The notes beneath the pieces were generated by a model. It saw only the letters and a list, made by a program, of their open reading frames with translations, made no database searches and was not told the origin of the DNA. This document shows positions 44,890 through 56,090 of a DNA stretch of 64,000 bases, in pieces (the stretch's first letter is position 1; the number at the start of each line of letters is the position of its first letter). The position numbers and the translations under genes are program-made. Source of the DNA: Warburgia ugandensis (taxonomy: Eukaryota > Streptophyta > Magnoliopsida > Canellales > Canellaceae); assembly GCA_035236585.1 (NCBI GenBank), contig CP141139.1, forward strand, positions 37,891,217-37,955,216, in the 5' to 3' direction.

Positions 44890-47560
44890 TGTGGCGACCC
44901 GGGTTTTCCCATACATTTTTAAATGTAATATCTAAATTCCTAAGGCGGGGATGCATACCTATTTGAAAATTATTTTATAAAAACCATGCAATGCAGTAGA
45001 AAATCTTTTGATTTAAACTCATTTTGAAAACCCCAAGTGTCATTTTCTTTCACAACAATCAAAGTAGTTTTTGAAAAACTTCAAAAATCATAAATGTTTT
45101 TCCCTAGGTCTATCCAGTCATAGCACACAGTCCAACTATAAATAAATACAAATACATGTCCAAAGGGTAGAGAATTTACTCACATGTATAGTTGTCTCCT
45201 TTGTCTATTCACTTGCTCGTAGCACTAATATCTCCTGAGACGTCTTCTATTTGTGAGTGGAACTATCCTGAAAAATGTTAAGGATAGGGTGAGTATATAC
45301 TATACTCAATAGGAGTCTATCACTACTAGTTTTGCAATGCATGCTATGTTTAAAATCATATGCTTTTAAAAACATGTGCATGTTCAAACAATCACGTTCA
45401 ATATCGATATTAAAAACCACTGTCGAATTGAAATACTGAGACTTAAAGAATAGCATAATCCAAGTCGAAAGTATCATATATCATAAACATAATGATATGC
45501 ATAAGATGCTCAACTGAATCCAACTCATGGATATCTGGTATGGTCGACCAACCTCATGTCATGCCATATGCAATGCAATTAAATCCTCAAACCATAGGGT
45601 CCAACTATGCCCATGACCTCACTGCCATGTAGTCCCCGGGTACTTGAGGACACAACATCATAGCCTCCACGGGGCATATGACACATCGACCCAGTGCCGT
45701 GACACTAGTGGGCGTGGTACCCATCCAGCTAATAGTGGCAGAGGCTGGAGGCCAACCCAAACCTCTCGGCATAGTGTCCACGAGCTTATTAGCCCAAATC
45801 ATATCAGATCAAACAAGCGAAAACCTCTTTTTCAAAACCTGTCCTCTTGAGGTCCCTCACAACTGCCTAGCCCTCACAATTGCCTACCCAACGTCTTTTG
45901 GGCACTCCAGCATCTTTTGGTAACCCTCAAGGACATGCAATCTTTCAAAAACTCAATGCTCACAAATCATATATGCAATTGTTTGCAAAACAAATCTATG
46001 CATAATTTATATACAATTATTTGCAAAACATATCATAAAGCATTTATCATATGTACTTATACTTAAGTCATGCTAAACAAGTCATATACTTATACTTAAA
46101 ATGTGCATTCTCAAAACAATCATGGCTCTTTTAAAAAGTCTAGTAGCGATAGAGCACCTACCTCAAAGTCTCTTGGAGTCGCGTCCTTTATCACTTCAAC
46201 CCATCCTTGGGTCTTATTTATAAACTCCTGGGTATGAATGGATACAAGGAGTCCTTATTAATTTCTATCCATTTATTCATTAGATTGCTAGCTCTGCCTA
46301 TTGGGTCCAAGGTCCTTGCCTAATTCATTCGTCAGGCTAGATCCTATGGTGTGGATCTACTTTCCAATAGTTAGACTCTGTAATTTATCCTCTAATCCTA
46401 ACTTTAAGGTCTCATTAGGTCCGCGTGTCCCAGTTCCCAGGACACCCGTGTATCCTGGTTGAACCATGACCGCCTTACATGCATGTGCGCCTAAAGGCCG
46501 TGCCAGGGACCTCATTTTGCACGCACACATGCATGCTCAAGTGACGTGCTATGACGTGCATCATCGCACGGACGCACCTTGTAGCATGGCGTGTCTCAGC
46601 TCCCAGGGCACCCCGTGCATCCTGATCGAGCCAGGACCCGTGCCCTATGTCACGTGCACACTCGAAGGCCACACCTGGGATAGTGTATGCACAGTCGTAC
46701 TCCCGGAGCCCATCCGTGGGACCCTGTCCCAGGTGCACATGGAGCAAGGCATCCCTAGGACGCCTGGTTCGTGCAAGGTCGTCTGGACTGGTTTAGGAAC
46801 GTTTTCCGGCCAGAAATCCGGCTGGAAAATGTCTGAGGACACTAGCTCCAGCATGGATCTAGCCTAAAAGGGGGATGAACCTAATAGAGAGGGAAGAACA
46901 AGCTTACTTGGGCAGCTTGGGGACGGCACTCCTCCTGGTAGGTTGCCTGCCTAAACCCTTGGTGCTAGAAAACTCGAAGAAGGTAACTCTCAATGTCGTG
47001 CAAGGCCAGAACAATAGAAGAGAGGGGAATGGCCGGCCCGACTTGGCCTGGCCGTTGCCAAAAAAATGCAGGGAACTGGGTTTCCGATTCTAGCCGAAAA
47101 CCCCAGCCCAAACGACTGGAAAACCACGTTTTTGGAGAGGGGAGATGGTGCCTTTTATAGCCCTGCTATGGCGGTGCTGCCAATGGTGGTGCCATTCTTG
47201 GTAGTGGCAAATCCCTCTAGAAAAATTGGGATTTGAGGGTTTCTGGAAAAATCTGGGGAGGAAGACGACGGGGGGTCCCGTTATCAAAATGGCCCCCTGC
47301 ATTTTTCGTCTTTTTTGTTTTTCTGTTTAAATTCTAGAAATACCTCTATCTTTAAACGGCCGTAACTTCTTCATACGAACTCCGTTTTGGGTGATTTTTG
47401 CGGCGTTGGATTTCATTTTTTGAGTAGAATCTAATGGTACCAAGTTTCCCTACAAATTCCTTTGTTTACTATTTTAAATAAAGTGAATCATTTAACTCAG
47501 TTCATTTCCTATAGAATGTCCAATTTTTGTTAAAATAGAGTAAATTGCTCAGGCATTACA
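44890..47560. mobile_element. Solo LTR, CpG-rich, nested in the E3 3' LTR
   Basis: 2,671 bp, TGTGGCGACCCGGG...CAGGCATTACA, flanked by AGGAA at 44885-44889 and 47561-47565. TG...CA ends, 5-bp duplication and no coding region make a solo LTR the simplest reading. 'cgtaacttcttcatacgaac' near 47361-47380 is a phrase I associate with LTRs of plant Ty3/gypsy chromoviruses. 46430-47280 is much richer in G, C and CpG than the rest of the window, with TGACGTGC twice (46542-46549, 46552-46559). Frames of 70-130 codons there occur on both strands at once and look like base-composition artefacts. Confidence 0.85.
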
Positions 47561-49501
47561 AGGAATGAATGGCTCAGATCAAATTTCAAAAGCAAAGATT
47601 ATCTTAAAAAGGCATTGAATGGACCAGATCACTCACAAAGAAAGACAAGATAGTTTCTTAAAAGATAATTGGTCTTAATTAGAAGTCATGGAGGAGATTT
47701 TATAACAAGGGAAATAACATCGGAATGGAAAGTTGTAAAATAGGAGTTGGTGAAGAAGTTTCCAAGTAAAGAACTGTAGAAGTTTGAAGGAAAGTAGGGG
47801 GTGGGAAAAAAAAAAAAAATTAGAAGGAGACCTAAAGATGAAACCCAAGCACTACTATAAAGGAATAGCTCCCATCTCATGTTCATCTCTTATCTGCATT
47901 CTCCACCCCTCCTGGGTAGGCCTATAGGAGAGGAAGCACAACATGCCTTCTATTTTTTGAATTTTCCTTCAATGTTATCACTAGTTATCTTTGCTTTCTA
48001 TTCTATTTATTCATCATATTCATCGTCTCTTTAGTTTTCCCTGTTTCCCATTCTCTCCATCATGCACTACCCAATCAACCCATCAGCAATTCCTTTGTTC
48101 TTCACTGTCTGTCTCTGTTTCCTCTATACCACTTAAATCCATATCACCATTCTACATAGAAATCGGCATCCTTTTCTTCATCTTTTACCACACCTCAACC
48201 CATCCTAGCTCCTCCACACTCCCTCTACCTCATCATGCATCCTCCTCCCACACTGTGTTGTTTCACCATCCCTAGCACAAGCATTGGCCATCATCATTCC
48301 CTCATTTTTTTTTTCCTCTATCATCTTCAGCTACACCAGACCCTATCCCCATCTTCACTGTCTTGCTCTTTCCCCAATCTGCACCTTCACTGTACTACTC
48401 CTCTGTTCACACCCATCACCATCACCTCTGCCCAAGCCAGCATTGCACAGCCCAGCATCGGCATCTTTGTTCACTGGCTAAACCCAACATCCCTCTCTAT
48501 TTCTCCATTCTGAGAAGCACCACACTGCCTAGCCCCAATCATCGGTCATATGCCTAAAGTAGACAGGTCATCGTCGTTCTCTCTGGCCAACACCCACCTG
48601 CTCTTCCCCTTTCTTTTTCATCACCAGCCATCTCAGATGAGGAAACCTAAGACAAGTTTCCTTTGTTTTCTCTCTTCTTCTTGCCCCCTCTCCTATTCTT
48701 CTCCTCCATCTTCCTCTAGCTTCCTCTTCCACCTCCATCATATTTCCTTTTTGACTTTCGATTTAAAATAGAAAACTGGATAAATTGCAATTTTACCCAT
48801 TGACCTTTATTTTAATTCCATTTCAATCCTTTTCTTTAATTCCCTCTACATCCTACTTCTATTCTAGTTTTAATTTATCTTCATTCAGCTTATCCAAGAA
48901 TTTCCCAATCCAAACCAAAACAGTTAAGGCTTAACCTAACCAATGGGTTAGACTTAAACAACCAAAATTTCTCAATTTCTCCTCTGTTTCTTCTATGATT
49001 TTTAATTAACTTTAGATTTCACTCTTATGACATCCTTGAACTTATTTAACATCTCTGATCTCTAATCTAAATTCCAAAAAGTGATCTAGACCATCCAAAG
49101 CCCAAAATCCATATTTATTCTAGATCTGCAAGACTTTTGGAAAACATACAAATCCAACTGTTAGATCTTTAATCAAGGACACTTTGAAGACATTGATGAA
49201 GGATGATCAACTCCAAGAAGACCAAATTTAATAAAATTGATAGTGATTAAGCTAGGCAAGTAGATTTTTCATGTTATTTGCTTTATTTTCTTTCTTTTTG
49301 AACTGGAAATTCTGTAACTTTTGGAAGTTAAATAGATCTGAATCTTTATTCCATTTTTAGTAATTTCTTGTTATCTATTTCTATTTTTTGGAAATTAAAT
49401 TTTATTTAAACTCACACTTTTTAAGTCGAGTTCTCATAGGATCGACCCATACTTGCACACGCTACATTGCAATAGCCCGTGCACTTGCAAAAAACACAAT
49501 A

Positions 49502-49506
49502 GAAAC
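49502..49506. repeat. Target-site duplication of E3, right copy
   Basis: GAAAC, identical to 34232-34236. Confidence 0.85.
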
Positions 49507-50304
49507 TTAGAAAATGATTTAAGCCATCCTTATTGTTACCCTAGAGACATAAAGCCTACAGTATATATATATATATATATATCACTAGTTAACCAATTTG
49601 AGCCTTTTATATAAGCCTTTTCTGTTGTCACCAAAATTACCTTTACCTATATTAGCCCAATACAATATATCCATTACCTATTTTCTTCAAAAGATAAGTT
49701 AGAGATGAATGAAGATATACTTTTCAGTTGCAATGAGAGTAGAAAAGTGAATATTAAGAAAAGAAATGTTCTTCAAAGAGATTCAAGTATTGAAAAGAAA
49801 GAAAAAGAGAGTTTGAAGAACATAAAAAAAATAAAAAAAAAGGGGGAAGAAGAAATATTCACTTTAGTACAAGTAAAGAAATAATTGCCAACTTTAGAAA
49901 ACCTCTAATTATTTTTGAAGAACTTTAAATACCCTTTCTTTTGTTCATCGTCCTAAGCTTATGTTTCATACTAATTAAAGACCTATTAATTCTAGGATAA
50001 ATATAGTCTTGATGAGGATATGAATGAATAGGATTTCAAGAGTTAGAAGACCACTTAGAAATAAAGATTATTCTATATGTAGATTGTACACACACACTCA
50101 CTTTGAGATCTTAACTTAAGTGGAATTTTTTTAGCATATGAATAGGGTGGTTTTGAATTCTTCATTCATTTTATTAGTTTACTAAAGTTGATAGATTTAT
50201 TGAAGATAATTCTATGAGAAAAAATGGGAGTTGACTTGAAAATACTTTGGAATTTAGTTTTTTGCATCTTTTGCTCAAGACTAGCAAAACAGTGATTGGG
50301 GTTG
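49507..50304 (+). other. 3' untranslated region of E2, second part, and polypurine tract
   Basis: Resumes with 'aagccatcc' and 'gagacataaagcctac' as in E3 at 43545-43585. A (TA)n run is at 49562-49582. A perfect hairpin TTTTGCT / AGCAAAA (50269-50289) precedes the polypurine tract (about 50290-50304, ATTGGGGTTG). Confidence 0.68.
50269..50289 (+). repeat. Hairpin beside the E2 polypurine tract
   Basis: TTTTGCT, 7-base spacer, AGCAAAA. Same stem, spacer length and position as in NA (12384-12406). Confidence 0.85.
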
Positions 50305-52127
50305 TGTTAAGTATTTAATTTGTAATACTCCTAGTTTAGCATTTAATTAAATCATCTAACCGATCAATTTTGAAATATATATATATATATATATATAATA
50401 TGAATTTTAGCTTCAATTGATCATCCAACTATTGATTTGTAAATTTTAATGGTCAGATGATCACCAGAGCTAATCAAAGGTGTAATGTATGGTTTAGATG
50501 ATTCTAATCTATCCCTTTGTTTTTCAAGTCAACCAGACTGTAGCTTAGATAGCTCAAATCAAAATTCAACAGTGCAAATCATCCTAAATGGCATTAAATG
50601 ATCAAATCAATGAACTAGAAAACTCATAAGGTAAGAGGGAATAGGAAACCTAAGAAAAGGAAACACCTAAAAGAGGAAGGCTTAGGCTAGGCATTGCCTA
50701 ACATAAAAGGAGGGAAAGTGAGGGGCAAAAAAAAACTAGAAGGATGAGTTAGGTAAGGGATCAAAAGAGGAAGCCTAGGGATCTTATAAAATTAAAAAAG
50801 AGGCCTCTCTAGCGTAGGTAGGTAGCCACAGGAGAGCTACAAGCTGTACCACCCCATCTCTTCTCCTTCTTTCTCTCATTCTTCCTTCTTTGCTAACTCT
50901 CTCTCCACTGTCTCTCACTCCACCGTTGATTGGAGAAAACATCCACAAACAACACGGAACCCCCATTTGTCTACACCCTACTTTTAATTGTGGAACCCAC
51001 AAGAATTGTAGGAGAGACTGCCCCCTTCAACAATCTTCTTTCTCAACCTCAACTCTCCCTTCTTTTCTCTCTCACTCTCCTCCTCTTACTCTCCTCTCTT
51101 TCTCACCTGCACTTGTCTTCCTCACCATCAAACCAGCCACATCCCCTCTCAACTTCATTTTCTCACTCTCTATTTCTCTATCTCCCCTAGCTATATCACT
51201 ACTCTTTCTCAATTACCTGTCATCTCCTTTCTCCAGCAATTCACCATAGTTTTCTTCCTTAAATTTTTATTTTATTTTTTTTATTCATCTTGTTTTGGGA
51301 AAAACCCAACTTGGGTTTTCCCAAAAATCCCTTCTTTCCCACTTTTTTATCCCTTCCCTACAGTCATCTTCCTCCATTAGCTAGTTTCCTATTTGTTTCT
51401 ATTAAAGAGCTAGAAAATTTGAAAATTTTTGTTTTTGCCTTTTAGACTTTAATATAATTCCATCTATGTTCCTAATTTAATTCCATCTATGTCTCTATTC
51501 TTATCCCAATTTTTCTTTATCCATTTATTGCATATGCAAGAAATATATAATCCATATTCGGTTCTATTAAAGATTACCCTAATCAATGGTTAGACTTAAC
51601 AAATAAGATCAATATATTTCATGATCTGTTTCACATCAAAATTCAAATTAATTTCTAAATCTTGTTCTTAACATAATTCCTAGTTAATCTATTGTCACTA
51701 ATCTTAAATATGAAAATCCAAAAATTGATCGAAGCCATCCAAAACTGAAAATCATTCTCTATTCTAGATCATAAAAAATTTGGGGAATCTGAACAATCTA
51801 GCCATTGGATCTTTAATTAATGATATGTTAGAGAGATTGATGAAGGCCAATCAACTTTGATGATAACAAATTTCAAGAATCTTTTCATAATCAAGCTAAG
51901 GAAGTAGATTTTATTTTATTTTTAGTCAATTTTCTATCTTTATGAATTTGGAATTTTGTAATTTTCATTGCTTAAATAGATCTAAATTTTGAATTCATTG
52001 TTGTCATTTTTAGATAGTAAAATTTTATTTTCAACTCCATCTTTTTAAGTTGAGTCCCTGTGGAATCTGCCCATACTTGCATCAAATACACAAAAATAGC
52101 CCATGCACTTGCAAAAAATAATCATCA
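50305..52127 (+). repeat. 3' LTR of E2
   Basis: 1,823 bp from TGTTAAGTA to ...AATCATCA, aligning with 28682-30573. (AT)n at 50375-50396. TATAAA at 50785-50790, then a C/T-rich strand (50850-51250). Frames at 50890-51249 are not genes. Confidence 0.86.
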
Positions 52128-54477
52128 AGTGTATAAAGGCAAGGAATGAATAATGGTCATAGAGATTTGACTCTAAGTTGCTTCCAATTTTAGAGTAGAT
52201 ACAAGTAGCTAATACCACATTCCAATGGATTAAGAGAAGAACAAATCAGGAAGAGGACTTACCAGCTAAGATAGGGGTCTGTAAATTCAAGCTTAAATTA
52301 TGAACAATAGTTTTGATCTTGTTCTCGTGTTCTATTTCTTTCTTTGTTATTGGAGGTGGTTCTTTATCACTTCCTAATCCATTATATGTAAGTGTCTCTA
52401 TTATTCAATAACAACAACCAATTTCAAAATAAAAATAATAATAAATGAGATATATTTGTTTATTTATTGGGGAGAAAATTGGAAAGGAGAGATATATTTA
52501 TTTATATATCAAAGAGAAAATTAGAAATATGGGAGAAACTTTTAAAATATAGAGGAAAAATAGGAAGCAATAAGGGGAAAAGAGAATTTCAACAAGATAG
52601 AGAGAGGGAAAGACATACAAAAAACTAGATGGAGACAAAGAAATATGGTAGTAATTGAAGAGAAAAAAGAAAAATATAGAGAGAAAGTAGAAAGAACTAA
52701 ATTTTGATAAATTAATAAAGATTATAGTCAACCCATAATATAATATATATTTGAAGAGATTATTTGGTAAAATAAAATCAAGCTAAATCAATAAAGAGCT
52801 TGGATCCCAATTTTATTAATTTAAAGGGATTCTACTATCATGAGTAAGTTCTTCAAGATGATGAACTAGTTGTGAAAGATAAAAGATAATAGTAATAAGA
52901 AGAGATCCATTTTAACTTATTCCTAACTATGAAATTATAGATTGTTCTACCTTTCTCAAGCATGATATCGCAAATTGTACTCCTCACGTTGCAATCTCAT
53001 TAGCTCTAACATATTTTTCTTCAGTTATATCACTAGCTCCATCTAATTCAAACCTTTTCAAAAAAATGAAATTGTAGATCCATCTAGCTTTCTCAAGCAA
53101 TTGTAGTTTCATCTAGCTCTATCACCATTCTAGTCTCATTAGCTTCAACATTCCTTCCTTTAACATGGAATTTGGCCTCTAATATGTCCTATAGAGATCC
53201 AACAACTATGTAATTCTAAAGTCGAATGCTAAAGAGACACTCCATATAAGAGCATTAATTCTCCACACATGAGGGGTCCCACTATTGGATGGATTGTACT
53301 TTGATAAAAGAAATGAATGCTTAGGTAACTTTGTACAGTAATGGTCTAAATTAAATTCCCAAAAACATAGTTTTTATGTTAGAAGTCTTCAACCATCATA
53401 ATTCTTTATAAATACCATCAATACATCCACTTTGTTTTTTGAAAAGGTCAAGTACACCATTATCTTTCTACTAATACCAACCAGCCAGCACATCTTTGAA
53501 GGTAATGTGGCTTTAGATGGCAAACCCCTTGACAATTGGGTTTTTTTAGAAAAAAGGCTAAAATACCCATCATATTTGAAAAATAGAAAATGAAATGATG
53601 GGAACACTCATTTAAAATAGTAAAAATACCATATAGCTATCATTTGATGCTTTTTTAAGTCTCAAAAAAATAACAAATGAGTGTCAAATGGATGTAACCA
53701 CAATTTGAAATGGGTGTTCCTATCAATCCCCAATAAAAAGTGCTTGTAGTTTTGTCTTTTCTTCTTGCTTTTCTTCACACAAGTTACTAAGACTAAGCTC
53801 TCATCTCTATCTTTATCTCCACATAAATCCACATCTCTATCTATAATTTATCTCTAATTTAATAAATATTCCAAATGACAATCCTAGTGCGACAATCAAG
53901 TGACATCTATAGTGGATTCCCAACCCTTTCCTGAAAATCCTGAATATAATCTAACCCAAACATATTAAGGGCTTCTTATACGGTAATGTAAAGTTTATTT
54001 CATGTTGAATAGTTGTTTCATCCTATGACACCTATCACTAATTTATATTAGATACAATTTTTGTGCAAAAATTGCATCCCATCAAGACATGCAAAAAAAA
54101 ATTCTTTCTCTTTCCATGTAAAATCAAAGATTTATAAATTAGAACTAAAAATTAGAAATTAGATGTATCTTACATGATGAAAGGAAGGAAAAAACAAAGA
54201 AATAAAAGAAAACCCTTCCACCTAAGGTAATTTACTGATTTAAACTTAAAGGAATGTGGTTGATGGGAATTGTCCATCCAAAATCTCAATGACAAGAGGG
54301 GATTTAAGCAGTACCCCAAATAATGTGATTGTAATTGGTTTGGTATTGGAAAAAACATTGGTAAGGGGGTGGCATTCACCTTTCCTAAAAATGCAAGTAA
54401 ATATTTGTAATTTGCCCTTTCCTAAGTATAAGACATTTAATACCAAGCAAAAATAGGTCAAATAATTTAAAGGTGGA
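52128..54477. other. Unrecognised stretch right of E2
   Basis: Starts with the E2 target duplication AGTGT (52128-52132). No retroelement or gene motif found; the longest frames are below 80 codons and low in complexity. An 18-bp inverted repeat (53596-53613 and 53708-53725) is the only structure noticed. Confidence 0.3.
53596..53725. repeat. Imperfect inverted repeat, possibly a small MITE
   Basis: TGATGGGAACACTCATTT and AAATGGGTGTTCCTATCA pair at 16 of 18 positions around a 94-bp centre. No target duplication recognised. Confidence 0.4.
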
Positions 54478-56090
54478 TGTGATGACCTGGGTTTTAAAAC
54501 ACAATTTTTTTTATAAATTTGTTTTCAAAAGTATGATTGAACCCTACTTTAGAATTTATTTATAAAACAAAGACATCAGGGAGAACCTTCCTTGAAAAAT
54601 TGGTTTTCTAAAGACCCCAAGTGTCTTTCAAGTAGTAGAAACTAACTCACGTTAAACTCATCATTTTTCATCACATTTCAAATAAAATATAATTTTCTAA
54701 GATATGTTATTGACAGCCCAATTGTAATGAAATAATCAAAAGAACATTTTTTAGCACTTGGTGCTTTATTACCTTAAATATTCAACATTACACAAGGAAT
54801 GAAAACAAAATTGTTTTGTTCTCGCATATGCTTAGCTACAAGGATCCTCAAAACCTATTACTCCTCACTCCTAGCTTTCTCACAATGATTTACATTATCT
54901 TTTGTAGGTTGAGTATACACCATACTCAATAGATAAACTTAGACCACAAACTCTAAACCACGACACCTAGCAGATGCATGCTTTGAAAACATATTCTTCA
55001 ATGCAATAAAATCACATGACTATATTAGCTTAGTCATTCCATGCTATGCATTTATAAACATTCATAAGCATTTGTATATATTCAATTCATCTAAAGAGAT
55101 AGTCACAATTATGTAATTTAAGTAAATTAATATTAACAAAATGTTAAAATAAAAGCACTTAGTAAAACCACGACATCAACATTCCAACCAACAAAATATT
55201 AACAAGTACATACAATTGGTCATGAGTACTCATCTAGCAACCATCTCATGCTCTATCTCAAACCCACAAATCCAACTCCCAAAGGCTAAAAATAAAAATC
55301 TCATAAGACAAAACTATGCACATGCCAACTCTACTACAACATGTGCTTGCCAGTATCTTGGGGGACTTCAACCGCATCCTCACAAGGACTATGCCTTGTC
55401 TCCAAGGGGAGCCATGAGTTAGCTATTGTGGTCTCTACTACGAATTGAGAAATTTGACAATTTTTGGCCTTGGATACCATTCCACTCTTTAATGGTTGAA
55501 GGTTAGGAGGTCAAACCCAAACTACATCTTAGTATAGTTCTAATATACATAAAAATATTACATATAACATCCCTATATTTAGCAGTTTTAACCTAGAATT
55601 ACATTATCACTAATTGGGGTTTATTTCACATTTTGTAGGATTAGGGTACAATAGGAAAATTCTATTTTTAACAATTAAAACCCTAGAAAAGAGTAATTAT
55701 GCCATTTGAGAAATGTCATATGACCACATGTCATAAATCATGAAGTCCAAAAGTTTACAATACTATGGGAATGTCATTATCATATTCACTATTAGAAATC
55801 CTAAAGCATCGACCAACCTTATCTATACTAAATAGAGTACCTTTATCAAATGTGAGGGTGGCAAACTTCCCATGCATGCATGAAATCATTACACCACCTT
55901 GGAGAGCTTCTAAAAGAAGCTAGATTCACATAAAATGGATACACAAATATATGATCCTTTTTTGAAACAAAACAAGTTAGAAATTAGGGCCCATAAGAAG
56001 ACAACTTCCACTCACCTTCTCTATCTCTTATTCAAGTAAGGACCCACCATATATTACATGATTTTTTCGTATAGGAATGGACATGTTACA
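54478..56090. mobile_element. LTR-like block related to the solo LTR
   Basis: Begins TGTGATGACCTGGGTTTT, compare TGTGGCGACCCGGGTTTT at 44890, and a later phrase 'gagtataca..atactcaatag' (54910-54931) matches 45291-45311. A possible end is ...ACATGTTACA at 56090. No target duplication; instead GTGGATGT before the start and ACATCCAC after the end are inverted copies. Old and AT-rich. Confidence 0.5.

Larger units (their letters stand above)
34237..49501 (+). mobile_element. E3: complete-layout Athila-like Ty3/gypsy element
   Basis: 15,265 bp including a nested solo LTR, about 12.6 kb without it. Order: 5' LTR, PBS, leader, gag, protease, RT, RNase H, integrase, long 3' untranslated region, polypurine tract, 3' LTR. 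Exact 5-bp target duplications flank it and the E2 3' untranslated region continues on both sides. It is the only element here with all pol domains and both LTRs. It is dead: many stops, frameshifts, an Asn in the RT catalytic pair and a lost integrase Glu. LTR termini are TA...CA and TG...TA instead of TG...CA. Confidence 0.9.
44657..49501 (+). repeat. 3' LTR of E3, split by a solo LTR
   Basis: Starts TGTTAAGTG and ends ...ACACAATA. Segments 44657-44889 and 47566-49501 together align with the 5' LTR. TATA box at 47856-47861. C/T-rich strand at 47900-48750; frames there (47991-48771) are not genes. Confidence 0.88.
28682..52127 (+). mobile_element. E2: gag-only Athila-like LTR element, interrupted by E3
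   Basis: 5' LTR 28682-30573, PBS 30580-30597, leader, gag (about 31800-33420), 3' untranslated region 33700-34236 continuing at 49507-50268 after E3, polypurine tract, and 3' LTR 50305-52127. Without E3 the internal part is about 4.5 kb and holds no protease, RT or integrase sequence. Text passes from the Gag C-terminus to the 3' untranslated region within 300 bases. It is thus a non-autonomous gag-only element. Exact placement of E3 is shown by 3' untranslated text resuming at 49507. Confidence 0.85.

Noticed and set aside
46466..47302. Frames of 66-133 codons on both strands in the solo LTR
   Set aside because: They overlap on opposite strands in GC-rich noncoding LTR sequence, where stop codons are rare by composition.
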